DNA of 64,000 bases. Source: CAIOZA01 sp964464375. Its GTDB lineage: Bacteria; Bacteroidota; Ignavibacteria; Kapaibacteriales; UBA2268. This document shows, piece by piece, positions 24,798-33,453 of the stretch. Positions within the stretch are counted from its first letter, which is position 1. Each line of letters begins with the position of its first letter. The DNA lies in contig CAYXFU010000004.1 of NCBI GenBank assembly GCA_964464375.1, positions 78,532 to 142,531 on the forward strand. The letters run 5' to 3'. The notes beneath the pieces are model-generated. The model was not told the DNA's origin and searched no databases. It worked only from the letters and a program-made list of their open reading frames with translations. Made by a program: the position numbers and the translations under genes.

Positions 24798-25421
24798 ATG
24801 AACGCGGCATTACTCGGAAAAAAACTAGGAATGACTAGCCTATTCACTGAAGCAGGCGTACATGTGCCATGCACAGTGATCGAAGCCGGACCTTGCCCTA
24901 TCGTCCAGATCAAAACACTCGAAAAGGACGGGTACTCGGCAGTTCAGGTTGGCTATGGGAAAAAAGAACAGAAGAAAGTGAACAAGCCGCTCTTAGGGCA
25001 TTTTTCAAAAAGCGGAGTTAAACCGACAACCTTGCTTAAAGAGTTCAGAGACTTCAATACAGAAGTTGAAGTTGGATTAGAACTGACAGTGGATCAGTTT
25101 AAAAAAGGCGATAAAGTTAAAGTATCGGGCAATAGCAAGGGACGCGGGTTTCAGGGTGTTGTCAGAAGACATCATTTCGGTGGTGTAGGTATGGGGACAC
25201 ATGGTCAGTCTGATAGACAAAGACATCCCGGTTCGATTGGATCATCTTCATATCCTTCTAGAGTTTTCAAAGGTATGAAAATGGCTGGAAGAATGGGTGG
25301 AACGACAACATCGATAAGAAATTTAGTAATAGTTGATGTTATTCCAGAGCAAAACCTGATATTGATCAAGGGAAGTGTTCCGGGAGCAATTAATTCAGTA
25401 TTAGAAATAGTTAAGCTTTAA
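24798..25421 (+). CDS. rplC: 50S ribosomal protein L3
   Basis: L3 starts 50S assembly and reaches the peptidyl transferase centre. The product is 207 residues, with GKKLGMTSLF at the N-terminus and the conserved loop FQGVVRRHHFGGVGMGTHGQS. GGMGGTTTS-like GRMGGTTTS lies near the end. AAGGAG precedes the ATG by 5 bases. The order rpsJ-rplC-rplD-rplW-rplB is standard. Confidence 0.98.
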   Translation: MNAALLGKKLGMTSLFTEAGVHVPCTVIEAGPCPIVQIKTLEKDGYSAVQVGYGKKEQKKVNKPLLGHFSKSGVKPTTLLKEFRDFNTEVEVGLELTVDQFKKGDKVKVSGNSKGRGFQGVVRRHHFGGVGMGTHGQSDRQRHPGSIGSSSYPSRVFKGMKMAGRMGGTTTSIRNLVIVDVIPEQNLILIKGSVPGAINSVLEIVKL

Positions 25422-25432
25422 GGCGGTAAATC

Positions 25433-26059
25433 ATGCTTGTAGATTTATATAAAAAAGACGGAACGCAGACAGGGCAGTTGGAATTGTCTGATGAAATATT
25501 CGCTGTAGAGCCTAATGAACATGCGATGCACCTAACGGTGGTAGCTTATTTGGCTCATCAGAGACAGGGAACTGCAAAAACAAAGGGAAGACACGAAGTA
25601 TCAGGTGGTGGTAAAAAACCTTGGAGACAAAAAGGGCGAGGAACTGCACGTTCCGGTTCAACGCGCTCACCTCTTTGGGTACATGGCGGAACGGTTCATG
25701 GACCTAAGCCTAGAACTTATGATATGAAGATTACCAAAAAGTTAAGCCGTTTGGCTAAACGTTCAGCACTTTCGCTGCGCGCTGCTGAAAGCAGACTTTT
25801 GATAATTGAGGATTTCTCATTCGATGATATCAAAACAAAGAACATGATGCATGTATTAAAGAATTTGAAGCTGGAAAGCGAGAAATTGCTCATACTTCTT
25901 CCTGGATACAATGTAAATCTTTATTTATCGACAAGAAATATCCCGAATGTATCGATTCAACCAGCTGATAAGATATCAACTTATGATATCCTGAACTGCA
26001 GAAAACTGCTTGTGTTCAAATCGGCAATTGAACCATTAGAGAATACTTGTAAAAATTAA
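25433..26059 (+). CDS. rplD: 50S ribosomal protein L4
   Basis: L4 lines the exit tunnel through a long extended loop, visible here as GGGKKPWRQKGRGTARSGS. The length of 208 is normal. In E. coli, L4 represses the S10 operon through a leader hairpin and NusA. Whether that happens here cannot be read from the sequence. It starts 11 bases after rplC with GGCGG upstream. Confidence 0.97.
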   Translation: MLVDLYKKDGTQTGQLELSDEIFAVEPNEHAMHLTVVAYLAHQRQGTAKTKGRHEVSGGGKKPWRQKGRGTARSGSTRSPLWVHGGTVHGPKPRTYDMKITKKLSRLAKRSALSLRAAESRLLIIEDFSFDDIKTKNMMHVLKNLKLESEKLLILLPGYNVNLYLSTRNIPNVSIQPADKISTYDILNCRKLLVFKSAIEPLENTCKN

Positions 26060-26077
26060 AACCATGGTGGAATGACA

Positions 26078-26377
26078 ATGATTGATATTATTAAGCGCCC
26101 AGTAGTTACAGAGAAAGCTATGAAGCTAGGACATCTGAGACAATATGTCTTTGAGGTTAATCCCAATGCAAATAAAATAGAGATTAGAAAAGCTCTCGAA
26201 GCTATGTTTGAGGTGGATGTGATCAGTATTCGTACCACCAGGGTAAAACCTAAAGTGAAGTCAAGATTTACTCGTAAGGGTTTGATGCGTGGGAAAACTG
26301 CATTGCGCAAAAAAGCATACATTACTTTGAAAGAAGGACAGACGATAGAATTGGTAGCCGGTGCAGCCGGAGAATAA
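26078..26377 (+). CDS. rplW: 50S ribosomal protein L23
   Basis: L23 sits at the tunnel exit and is the docking site for trigger factor and SRP. Two in-frame ATGs are close together. GGTGG is too near the first (26072) and correctly spaced for the second (26078), giving 99 residues beginning MIDIIKRPVVTEKAM. RKALEAMFEVDVISI and GLMRGKTALRKKAYI are family regions. Confidence 0.95.
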   Translation: MIDIIKRPVVTEKAMKLGHLRQYVFEVNPNANKIEIRKALEAMFEVDVISIRTTRVKPKVKSRFTRKGLMRGKTALRKKAYITLKEGQTIELVAGAAGE

Positions 26378-26413
26378 TAACACATTTGTGAATATTAAAC
26401 GATAGAAATTACA

Positions 26414-27253
26414 ATGGCACTTAGACAGTTAAAACCAATAACACCCGGAACGAGATTTTACTCGGTGAGCTCATTTAATGAAATCACAACGGATCATCCT
26501 TACAAACCACTTGTTAGACCTCTAAAGAAGTCAGGTGGAAGAAATAATACAGGTCGTATTACTTCACGACATCGTGGTGGTGGACATAAGAGAAGATACA
26601 GAGTCATTGACTTCAAGAGGAATAAAATCGGTATGTCGGCCAGGGTTGAAACAATTGAGTACGATCCAAACCGCACAGCACGTATTGCTCTTCTTAAATA
26701 TGATGACGGTGAGATGAGATATATTCTCGCTCCTGATAAAGTGAAAGTCGGCGATGTTTTGATAGCAAGCCCTGATGCAGAATACAAAGATGGTAATGCT
26801 CTTCCATTGAGAAGAATACCGGTAGGCTTGTTCATTCATAATATTGAAATGAAGCCAGGCAAAGGTGGACAGTTAGTACGCTCGGCAGGAACTTCAGCAC
26901 AGCTAGCTGCTGTGGATGATAAATTTGCTCAAGTAAAATTGCCATCGGGTGAAATCAGATTGATTCCATCAAATTGCTACGCAACGATTGGACATGTTGG
27001 CAATATCGACTGGATGAATATTCTATGGGGTAAAGCCGGTAGAATGATTTGGAGAGGTAAGAAGCCACAGACCAGAGGTATGGCTATGAACCCAATTGAC
27101 CATCCAATGGGTGGTGGAGAAGGAACATCAAAATCCGGTGGTGGACGCTTGCATCCAAGATCACCATGGGGTCAGCTGGCTAAGGGTCTTAAGACCAGAA
27201 AGAAACGCAACTTAAGCGATAAATATATAATTAGACGTAGAAAAGTAAAATAA
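26414..27253 (+). CDS. rplB: 50S ribosomal protein L2
   Basis: L2 is needed for subunit association and peptidyl transferase activity. The 279-residue product has KSGGRNNTGRITSRHRGGG and the C-terminal loop MNPIDHPMGGGEG, which contains the critical histidine. It lies 36 bases after rplW and before rpsS, as in most bacteria. Confidence 0.98.
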   Translation: MALRQLKPITPGTRFYSVSSFNEITTDHPYKPLVRPLKKSGGRNNTGRITSRHRGGGHKRRYRVIDFKRNKIGMSARVETIEYDPNRTARIALLKYDDGEMRYILAPDKVKVGDVLIASPDAEYKDGNALPLRRIPVGLFIHNIEMKPGKGGQLVRSAGTSAQLAAVDDKFAQVKLPSGEIRLIPSNCYATIGHVGNIDWMNILWGKAGRMIWRGKKPQTRGMAMNPIDHPMGGGEGTSKSGGGRLHPRSPWGQLAKGLKTRKKRNLSDKYIIRRRKVK

Positions 27254-27265
27254 TATGGTGGTGTT

Positions 27266-27556
27266 ATGTCTCGCTCTTTAAAAAAAGGTTACTTTATACA
27301 CATAAAATTGCAGAAGAAAATTGATGCCCTCAATGAGGCGGCTAAGAAGCAGGTACTCAAAACATGGTCGAGAGCATCAACAATTACTCCGGATTTTGTG
27401 GGTCATACAGTTGCAGTTCATAACGGGAATAAATTTATTCCGGTATATATTACAGAAAACCTGGTAGGTCATAAGCTCGGAGAATTTGCACCGACAAGAG
27501 TTTACCGTGGACATGCTGGGCACAGAAAAGAACAAAAGTCCTCGGCTAAGAAATAA
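27266..27556 (+). CDS. rpsS: 30S ribosomal protein S19
   Basis: S19 is a 30S head protein that contacts S13 and the A-site tRNA. It has 96 residues with SRSLKKGYFI, TWSRASTITPDFVGHTVAVHNG in fragments, and LGEFAPTRVYRGH. A short basic tail (KEQKSSAKK) ends it. GGTGG upstream of the ATG acts as the ribosome binding site. Confidence 0.97.
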   Translation: MSRSLKKGYFIHIKLQKKIDALNEAAKKQVLKTWSRASTITPDFVGHTVAVHNGNKFIPVYITENLVGHKLGEFAPTRVYRGHAGHRKEQKSSAKK

Positions 27557-27573
27557 GAATAATGGAGCTATAG

Positions 27574-27939
27574 ATGGAAGCAAGAGCCTTAAAAAAACAT
27601 ATTCGTTCATCTCCGCGTAAAATGCGGTTAGTGGTGGACTTGATACGTGGCAAAAACGCCGCACAGGCTTTCTCGATTTTGAGATTTAATACAAAGCTAG
27701 CTGCTAAAGATTGCGAAATGGTATTGCGTTCAGCGATATCGAATATTTCTAATCATGAAGATGGTAAAAAGGTAAAACCTGAAGACCTTTTCATTAAAGA
27801 AGCATATGTCAATCAAGGTCTGGTAATGAAAAGAATCAGTCCCGCACCAATGGGAAGGGCATACAGAATCAGAAAGCGCTCGAATCATTTAACAATTGTT
27901 GTAGCAACCAATCCAAATTATAATTTAGGAGCGAAATAA
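27574..27939 (+). CDS. rplV: 50S ribosomal protein L22
   Basis: L22 lines the exit tunnel with a beta-hairpin and is a site of macrolide resistance. At 121 residues it has RSSPRKMRLVVDLIRGK at the N-terminus and the hairpin tip region MKRISPAPMGRAYRIRKR. GGAG lies 8 bases before the ATG. The next gene starts immediately after its stop. Confidence 0.97.
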   Translation: MEARALKKHIRSSPRKMRLVVDLIRGKNAAQAFSILRFNTKLAAKDCEMVLRSAISNISNHEDGKKVKPEDLFIKEAYVNQGLVMKRISPAPMGRAYRIRKRSNHLTIVVATNPNYNLGAK

Positions 27940-27940
27940 A

Positions 27941-28576
27941 TTGGGACAAAAAACTAATCCGATAGGGCTTCGACTTGGCATCATCAGGCCTTGGGATGCA
28001 AACTGGTTTGATGAAAGAAACGTAGCTGAGAAGTTGGAAGAAGATGTCAAGGTACGTAGTTATATCAAAAGCCGTTTGAAAAAAGCCGGTGTAGCAAGAA
28101 TCATAGTTGAACGTACAGCAAAGCAACTAAGGATTACGATCAATACTTCCAGACCTGGTGTTATTATCGGAAGGTCGGGTAAGGATATTACTCAGCTTGA
28201 GGAAGAACTTAAGAAAGTAACCGGTAAGGATGTAAAGATTCTTATAAGTGAGATTAAACGCCCAGAACTTGAGGCATTACTTGTATCCGAAAATATAGCT
28301 CAGCAGCTCGAGGGTAGAATTTCATTCCGTCGTGCAATGAAGCAGGCTGTTTCTTCAGCAATGAGAATGGGAGCTTTCGGCATTAGAATTATGTGTTCCG
28401 GAAGACTTGGTGGAGCAGAAATGGCAAGAACCGAGCAGTATAAAGAAGGTAGAATACCTCTTCATACATTAAGAGCGGATATTGACTACGGTACAGGAAC
28501 GGCACACACGATTTATGGCGCTATTGGTATAAAAGTCTGGATCTGCAAGGGCGAAATTATCGGTAAACAGCAATAA
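27941..28576 (+). CDS. rpsC: 30S ribosomal protein S3
   Basis: S3 forms part of the mRNA entry site and has helicase activity with S4 and S5. It starts at TTG, with TAGGAGCG 10 bases upstream, giving MGQKTNPIGLRLGI, the usual N-terminus. The KH domain motif SRPGVIIGRSGKDI and the region MCSGRLGGAEMARTEQYKEG (as fragments) are present. Length 211 is near the family norm. One base separates it from rplV, suggesting coupling. Confidence 0.97.
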   Translation: MGQKTNPIGLRLGIIRPWDANWFDERNVAEKLEEDVKVRSYIKSRLKKAGVARIIVERTAKQLRITINTSRPGVIIGRSGKDITQLEEELKKVTGKDVKILISEIKRPELEALLVSENIAQQLEGRISFRRAMKQAVSSAMRMGAFGIRIMCSGRLGGAEMARTEQYKEGRIPLHTLRADIDYGTGTAHTIYGAIGIKVWICKGEIIGKQQ

Positions 28577-28644
28577 TTGCTCATATCCGGATAAGACTAA
28601 CATTATAAATAGATTTGATAATAAAATAAGTTGAGTAAGTCATC

Positions 28645-29061
28645 ATGTTGCTTCCAAAAAGAGTAAAATATAGAAAAACGCAAAGAGGCAGAAACCGCGG
28701 TAAAGCTCAGAGAGGTTCACAGGTAACATTCGGTTCATTTGGATTGAAGACTCTTGATGCTGCCTGGTTGACAAGCAGACAGATTGAAGCAGCTCGTATT
28801 GCTATCAATCGCTTCCTCAAGCGTGAAGGTAAGATGTGGATCAGAATATTTCCTGATAAACCAGTAACTAAAAAGCCAGCTGAAACTCGTATGGGTAGTG
28901 GTAAGGGAAGTCCTGAATTCTGGGTAGCCGTAGTAAAGCCGGGAAGAATACTTTTTGAGGTTGACGGTGTAGAGATGAAGGATGCTCAGGAAGCTTTAAG
29001 ATTAGCATCGCATAAATTACCAATTAAGACAAAATTTGTTAAACGTATTGATATCGAATAA
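28645..29061 (+). CDS. rplP: 50S ribosomal protein L16
   Basis: L16 organises the A-site region of the 50S subunit. The 138-residue product starts MLLPKRVKYRKTQRGR and has FGLKTLDAAWLTSRQIEAAR, RIFPDKPVTKKPAETRMG and GSGKGSPEFWVAVVKPG, all given as partial family blocks. It is 68 bases after rpsC and is followed without a gap by rpmC. Confidence 0.97.
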   Translation: MLLPKRVKYRKTQRGRNRGKAQRGSQVTFGSFGLKTLDAAWLTSRQIEAARIAINRFLKREGKMWIRIFPDKPVTKKPAETRMGSGKGSPEFWVAVVKPGRILFEVDGVEMKDAQEALRLASHKLPIKTKFVKRIDIE

Positions 29062-29062
29062 G

Positions 29063-29266
29063 ATGAAACCGCGCAAAGCAAAAGATTTAAGAGAATTGAC
29101 TGACGGTGAATTAACAGGTTCACTTAAGGAAACTCGTGAAACTTTGATAAATCAAAGATTTCAACATTCGCTCTCACAGTTGCAGGACACTGCATACTTA
29201 AGAACTTTGAAGCAGGACACTGCAAGATTGAAAACAATTATAAAAGAACGCAATCTGGATAAGTAA
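29063..29266 (+). CDS. rpmC: 50S ribosomal protein L29
   Basis: L29 lies next to L23 at the tunnel exit. The frame is open from 29036 inside rplP, but the ATG at 29063, one base after the rplP stop, gives a 67-residue protein with the normal start MKPRKAKDLREL. The rest is a two-helix hairpin (NQRFQHSLSQLQDTAYLRTL in fragments, IKERNLDK). Confidence 0.95.
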   Translation: MKPRKAKDLRELTDGELTGSLKETRETLINQRFQHSLSQLQDTAYLRTLKQDTARLKTIIKERNLDK

Positions 29267-29267
29267 A

Positions 29268-29558
29268 ATGGAAGAAAACACAGTAAATACAGGCGCAGAA
29301 ATCACTGCGAAAAGCAACCGCAGAATACTGATGGGCAAAGTAGCATCTAACAAAATGGATAAAACCATAGTTGTCATCATCGTGCGTCAGGTGGCTCATC
29401 CAATTTATAAGAAATATTTCAAGAGATCAAGCAGGATGATGGCACATGATCCTAATAACGAATGTAAAATTGGTGATACAGTAAAAATTCGTGAGTCAAG
29501 ACCCTTGAGTGCAAATAAACGTTGGGAATTGCTTGAAATAGTTGTAAGAGCGAAATAA
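29268..29558 (+). CDS. rpsQ: 30S ribosomal protein S17
   Basis: S17 is an early-binding OB-fold protein of the 30S body. The core is present (RRILMGKVASNKMDKTIVV, HPIYKKYFKRSSR, CKIGDTVKIRESRPLS). About 15 extra N-terminal residues (MEENTVNTGAEITAK) make it 96 residues, longer than the usual 80-90. It starts one base after the rpmC stop. Confidence 0.96.
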   Translation: MEENTVNTGAEITAKSNRRILMGKVASNKMDKTIVVIIVRQVAHPIYKKYFKRSSRMMAHDPNNECKIGDTVKIRESRPLSANKRWELLEIVVRAK

Positions 29559-29578
29559 AAAAACGGAGATAAATTAAA

Positions 29579-29947
29579 ATGATACAAGAAGAAACTAATC
29601 TGACTGTTGCTGATAATTCGGGTGCTCGTAAGGTACGTTGTATCAGAGTGCTTGGAGGTCATGGTAAAAGATACGCTAGAATAGGCGATCTGGTGGTGGT
29701 ATCAGTAAAATCAGCACTTCCCAATGCGAATGTAAAAAAGGGTGAAGTCTGTAGAGCAGTGATAGTAAGAACCAGCAAAGAACAACGCAGAAAAGACGGA
29801 TCATATATTAGATTCGATGACAATGCTGCTGTGATCTTAAATGCTGCGGGAGAACCACGCGGAACACGTATATTCGGTCCGGTGGCTCGTGAATTACGCG
29901 AGAAAAATTTTATGAAAATAGTGTCTTTAGCGCCTGAAGTAATATAA
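29579..29947 (+). CDS. rplN: 50S ribosomal protein L14
   Basis: L14 forms intersubunit bridges and is the binding site of the silencing factor RsfS. The 122-residue product matches the family with MIQEETNLTVADNSGARKV, IGDLVVVSVKSA and the C-terminal FGPVARELREKNFMKIVSLAPEVI as partial blocks. CGGAG precedes the ATG. Confidence 0.98.
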   Translation: MIQEETNLTVADNSGARKVRCIRVLGGHGKRYARIGDLVVVSVKSALPNANVKKGEVCRAVIVRTSKEQRRKDGSYIRFDDNAAVILNAAGEPRGTRIFGPVARELREKNFMKIVSLAPEVI

Positions 29948-29959
29948 TTGGTGAATGAA

Positions 29960-30283
29960 ATGATGAAATTAAAAATAAAAAAGGGCGATATAGTCCAAGT
30001 GATTGCAGGGAACGACAAGGGAGTAAGCGGAAGAGTGCTCGAAGTTTATCCTAAGAAAATGAGAGTTCTGGTTGAAGGTGTCAGTATTCGCAAGAAACAT
30101 GAAAGACCTAGCCAACGCAATCAGCAGGGCGGTATTGTAAGCAAAGAAATGCCTATACATTATTCTAACGTATTGTTGCAGGATTCTGAAAAGAATCCGA
30201 CAAGAGTAGGCATTAAGTTTGAAGAAAAAGGCGGTATTAAAGAATCCGTCAGATATGCAAAAACAAATGATAAGCAAGTTTAA
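29960..30283 (+). CDS. rplX: 50S ribosomal protein L24
   Basis: L24 starts 50S assembly through a KOW domain, seen here as KKGDIVQVIAGNDKG. The frame is open from a TTG at 29948, directly after rplN. The ATGs at 29960 and 29963 fit the usual short N-terminus (MKLKIKKGD) and are preceded by GGTGA, so 29960 is used (107 residues). Either ATG could be the real start. Confidence 0.92.
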   Translation: MMKLKIKKGDIVQVIAGNDKGVSGRVLEVYPKKMRVLVEGVSIRKKHERPSQRNQQGGIVSKEMPIHYSNVLLQDSEKNPTRVGIKFEEKGGIKESVRYAKTNDKQV

Positions 30284-30307
30284 AAGTTAATAAGAGATAG
30301 TTAGAAC

Positions 30308-30967
30308 ATGGCTGCACCAAAAAAATCAACATCTGCCTCGCCATTCGCTGCACAAGCGAAAAAGGCTGACTTTAAGCCTGATGGTAAAAGACTGGATGAA
30401 GTTAAGGATAAAGAAATTCCTAAACCAAGACTTGAGGCTTTTTATAGAGAGCAGGTAGTTCCTGCTTTAATGAAAAAATTTAGTTTTAAATCTATAATGC
30501 AGGTTCCTAAGCTGAAGAAGATTACTCTTAATATGGGTATTGGAGCGGCAACACAGGACCTTAAGGCTTTGCAGTCTGCAATTAATGAGCTTGAATTGAT
30601 ATCCGGTCAGAGACCTGTGATCAATCGTGCAAAAACTGCGATATCGAACTTCAAATTGCGTGAGGGTAGTCCTATCGGATGCTCAGTTACACTTCGCAGA
30701 GCAAGAATGTATGAATTTTTAGATAGATTTATAAACATTACTTCGCCTCGTATTCGTGACTTTCGTGGATTCCCGGATAAAAGCTTCGACGGACGAGGTA
30801 ATTATTCAATCGGTATTAAGGAACAGATTATATTTCCTGAAATTGATGTTGATAAAGTAAGCAGAATTACAGGACTGGATATAACATTTGTGACGAAGAG
30901 CGGTGGCGACGAAGAAGCGCATGCATTGCTACTGGAGTTTGGTTTCCCATTTCGTAAAAAAGATTAA
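30308..30967 (+). CDS. rplE: 50S ribosomal protein L5 with N-terminal extension
   Basis: L5 binds 5S rRNA and contacts the P-site tRNA. The core (RLEAFYREQVVPALMKKF, VPKLKKITLNMGIG, RDFRGFPDKSFDGRGNYS in blocks) is complete. The protein has 219 residues, about 40 more than the usual 179. The extra part is at the N-terminus, Ala/Lys/Pro-rich (MAAPKKSTSASPF...). There is no in-frame start codon between the extension and the core, so the extension is probably real. The ribosome binding site is weak. Confidence 0.95.
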   Translation: MAAPKKSTSASPFAAQAKKADFKPDGKRLDEVKDKEIPKPRLEAFYREQVVPALMKKFSFKSIMQVPKLKKITLNMGIGAATQDLKALQSAINELELISGQRPVINRAKTAISNFKLREGSPIGCSVTLRRARMYEFLDRFINITSPRIRDFRGFPDKSFDGRGNYSIGIKEQIIFPEIDVDKVSRITGLDITFVTKSGGDEEAHALLLEFGFPFRKKD

Positions 30968-30980
30968 GAGAGTATAGTAT

Positions 30981-31250
30981 ATGTCAACAACAGCTATCGT
31001 AGCCCGTAACCTAAAAAGACAACGCCTAGTTGCTAAGTATGCAGAACAACGCAAAGCAATGAAAGAAGCTGGCGATTATATCGGATTACAGAAATTACCA
31101 AGAAACAGCTCACCATCAAGAGTGAGAAACAGATGTTTTGCAACCGGCCGTGGACGTGGAGTTTACAAAAAGTTCGGTCTTTGCAGAAATATGTTCCGTC
31201 AGATGGCACTGGATGGGAAGATTCCGGGCATCAGAAAAGCAAGCTGGTAA
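30981..31250 (+). CDS. rpsN: 30S ribosomal protein S14, zinc-free type
   Basis: S14 is a 30S head protein. The 89-residue length and lack of the CxxC...CxxC zinc ribbon place it in the long, zinc-independent class. Core motifs are LQKLPRNSSPSRVRNRC, TGRGRGVYKKFGLCRN and GKIPGIRKASW. It starts 13 bases after rplE in the standard spc order. Confidence 0.96.
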   Translation: MSTTAIVARNLKRQRLVAKYAEQRKAMKEAGDYIGLQKLPRNSSPSRVRNRCFATGRGRGVYKKFGLCRNMFRQMALDGKIPGIRKASW

Positions 31251-31301
31251 TTGAATTTTTTAGAAACAGATTATAATAAATATATTGAGCGTTAGTAGAT
31301 T

Positions 31302-31697
31302 ATGCCAGTAACAGATACAATAGCGGATTTCATTACAAGAATACGCAATGCCGGAAGCGCCGGTCATAAAACAGTGGAGTGTCCCTGCTCCAACCTCAAG
31401 ATGGCTGTAGCGGTTATTTTAAAAGAACAGGGTTATATCGCTGATTATGAAAAAATCGATGATGGTTTACAGGGATCCATTAAAGTAACATTGAAGTATT
31501 ATAACAAGCAACATGTTATTAAAGAATTGATCCGCATTAGCAAGCCAGGCAGAAGAATTTATATGCCAGCTGATAAATTGCCCAGAGTAAGAAATGGACT
31601 AGGCACAGCAGTAATCTCTACTTCAAGAGGTGTGCTATCAGATAAACAAGCCCGCAAATTGAATATTGGCGGCGAAATTCTCTTAAGCGTTTGGTAA
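31302..31697 (+). CDS. rpsH: 30S ribosomal protein S8
   Basis: S8 binds the central domain of 16S rRNA and, in E. coli, represses the spc operon by binding its mRNA near rplE. The 131-residue product begins PVTDTIADFITRIRNAG and ends with NGLGTAVISTSRGVLSD and GGEILLSVW. The target hairpin on rplE mRNA was not searched for. Confidence 0.97.
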   Translation: MPVTDTIADFITRIRNAGSAGHKTVECPCSNLKMAVAVILKEQGYIADYEKIDDGLQGSIKVTLKYYNKQHVIKELIRISKPGRRIYMPADKLPRVRNGLGTAVISTSRGVLSDKQARKLNIGGEILLSVW

Positions 31698-31722
31698 AAT
31701 TTTAATTTACAGGAGTAATACT

Positions 31723-32262
31723 GTGTCACGAGTTGGTAAAAAACCTATTGAAGTTCCAGCAAAAGTGCAAGTCACGATAAAAGAACGCACTTTGAAGGCC
31801 AAAGGTCCAAAAGGCGAGTTATCGCTAAATATACCGGAACAAATTGATTTTAAATTTGAAAATAATATTATTACATTTTCACGTAATGACGATGAAAAAC
31901 ATATAAGAGCTCTCCATGGTCTAACAAGAGCATTGACCTTTAATGTTGTCGAAGGCGTTAATACTGGATTTAATAAAACCATGACTGTCGAAGGCGTTGG
32001 TTTCAAGGTCGAACAAAAAGGTAAGCATATTTTGCTTGCACTTGGATTTTCGCATCCAGTGCTTGTGGTTGCACCCGAAGGTATTGAACTAACAGTGCCT
32101 GCAAATAATACAATAATGGTTAGCGGAATTGACAAACAACTGGTTGGTCAAATGGCAGCTAAAATTCGCGAATTGAAGAAGCCTGAGCCATACAAGGGCA
32201 AAGGAATCCGCTATGTAGGCGAATATGTGAGAAGAAAAGCCGGCAAGACAACAGGTAAGTAA
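31723..32262 (+). CDS. rplF: 50S ribosomal protein L6
   Basis: L6 lies near the factor-binding site of the 50S subunit. It has 179 residues and a GTG start preceded by CAGGAG. It begins SRVGKKPIEVPAKV, with HGLTRALTFNVVEGV and the C-terminal KKPEPYKGKGIRYVGEYVRRKAGKT as blocks. The arrangement rpsH-rplF-rplR is standard. Confidence 0.97.
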   Translation: MSRVGKKPIEVPAKVQVTIKERTLKAKGPKGELSLNIPEQIDFKFENNIITFSRNDDEKHIRALHGLTRALTFNVVEGVNTGFNKTMTVEGVGFKVEQKGKHILLALGFSHPVLVVAPEGIELTVPANNTIMVSGIDKQLVGQMAAKIRELKKPEPYKGKGIRYVGEYVRRKAGKTTGK

Positions 32263-32295
32263 TTAAAGAAGTTAAATATATCATTATAGATTAAA

Positions 32296-32667
32296 ATGAA
32301 TATTCAAGCATTAAAACAGAAGAAAAGAACTAGAAGAAAATTCAGCGTCCGTAAGAAGATCTTTGGTACACCCGAAAGATTGAGATTATCGGTTTACAGA
32401 AGCTTGAATCATATTTCTGCTCAGATTATTGATGATGTCTCCGGTACTACACTGGTTGCCGCTTCAACATTGGAAGCAGATGTGAAGAGCTTGATTCAGC
32501 CAGGCACAAAAAAGACTGATCAGAGCAAATTCGTAGGAGCAGCGTTAGCCAAAAAAGCTATTGCAAAGAATATCACAACTGTAGTATTCGATCGTAACGG
32601 TTTTCTCTATCATGGTAGAGTTAAAGCATTGGCAGATGCAGCACGCGAAGCAGGATTAAAATTCTAA
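32296..32667 (+). CDS. rplR: 50S ribosomal protein L18
   Basis: L18 binds 5S rRNA together with L5. The 123-residue product has a basic N-terminus (KQKKRTRRKFSVRKKIFG) and the core ERLRLSVYRSLNHISAQII, VGAALAKKAIAK and FDRNGFLYHGRVKALADAAREAGLKF in fragments. The gap to rplF is 33 bases. Confidence 0.97.
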   Translation: MNIQALKQKKRTRRKFSVRKKIFGTPERLRLSVYRSLNHISAQIIDDVSGTTLVAASTLEADVKSLIQPGTKKTDQSKFVGAALAKKAIAKNITTVVFDRNGFLYHGRVKALADAAREAGLKF

Positions 32668-32710
32668 AGAATGAATATTATAAAAATTTGGTTTAAGAAG
32701 GAGATTTTTT

Positions 32711-33214
32711 GTGGCTAAGGTAAAATCCTCCGAAGTCGATTTAAAAGATAAGCTGGTGTATGTAGGCAGAACAGCTAAAGTAGTCAAGGGCGGTAGAAGA
32801 TTCAGCTTTTCGGCAATAGTAGTCGTAGGCGATCATAACGGTCATGTTGGCTATGGTCTAGGCAAAGCAAGTGAAGTTGTTGATGCAGTAACAAAAGCTA
32901 CAGACGCAGCTAAGAAGAATGTTGTCTTTGTAAGACTACAGAACACAACAGTTCCACACGAAGTGATAGGCAGATTCGGAGCCGCAAAGGTTATGATTAA
33001 GCCAGCAACTCCGGGAACGGGTGTTATCGCCGCAGGCGGTGTTCGTGCTATTCTAGAGCTAGCAGGTGTTCAGGATGTTTTGACCAAGAGTATTGGCTCA
33101 TCAAATCCACACAACACAGTGAAAGCCGCAATGAAAGGCTTGATGCAATTGGAAGATGCACAGTCAGTGGCAGCGCGCCGCGGACTTCCATTAGAAAAAG
33201 TTGTAATGGGCTAA
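32711..33214 (+). CDS. rpsE: 30S ribosomal protein S5
   Basis: S5 is involved in decoding fidelity and is a spectinomycin target site. The 167-residue product starts at GTG with AAGGAG 9 bases upstream. It shows LVYVGRTAKVVKGGRRFSFSA, GHVGYGLGKASEV and the loop TPGTGVIAAGGVRAILELAG, listed as blocks. Confidence 0.97.
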   Translation: MAKVKSSEVDLKDKLVYVGRTAKVVKGGRRFSFSAIVVVGDHNGHVGYGLGKASEVVDAVTKATDAAKKNVVFVRLQNTTVPHEVIGRFGAAKVMIKPATPGTGVIAAGGVRAILELAGVQDVLTKSIGSSNPHNTVKAAMKGLMQLEDAQSVAARRGLPLEKVVMG

Positions 33215-33252
33215 TTTTAGAAAAATTTATATAAGAATAGAGCGGGTTATAA

Positions 33253-33438
33253 ATGGCACAGCTAAAAATAACACAGGTTAAAAGCACTATTAAAAGGCTT
33301 GAAAAACAAAAGCTTACAATTAAAGCACTAGGGCTGGGTCGTCCAAATTACAGTAAGATTTTGCCGGATAATCCACAGACACGTGGAATGATAAACGTAG
33401 TAAAGCACTTAGTAAAAGTAGAAGAAGTTTCAGAATAA
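33253..33438 (+). CDS. rpmD: 50S ribosomal protein L30
   Basis: L30 is a small peripheral 50S protein. It has 61 residues, including LKITQVKSTIKRLEKQK, LGLGRPNY and RGMINVVKHLVKVEEV, as expected between rpsE and rplO. Some bacteria lack it. Here it is intact. Confidence 0.95.
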   Translation: MAQLKITQVKSTIKRLEKQKLTIKALGLGRPNYSKILPDNPQTRGMINVVKHLVKVEEVSE

Positions 33439-33453
33439 TTATAAAGCAAGAAA

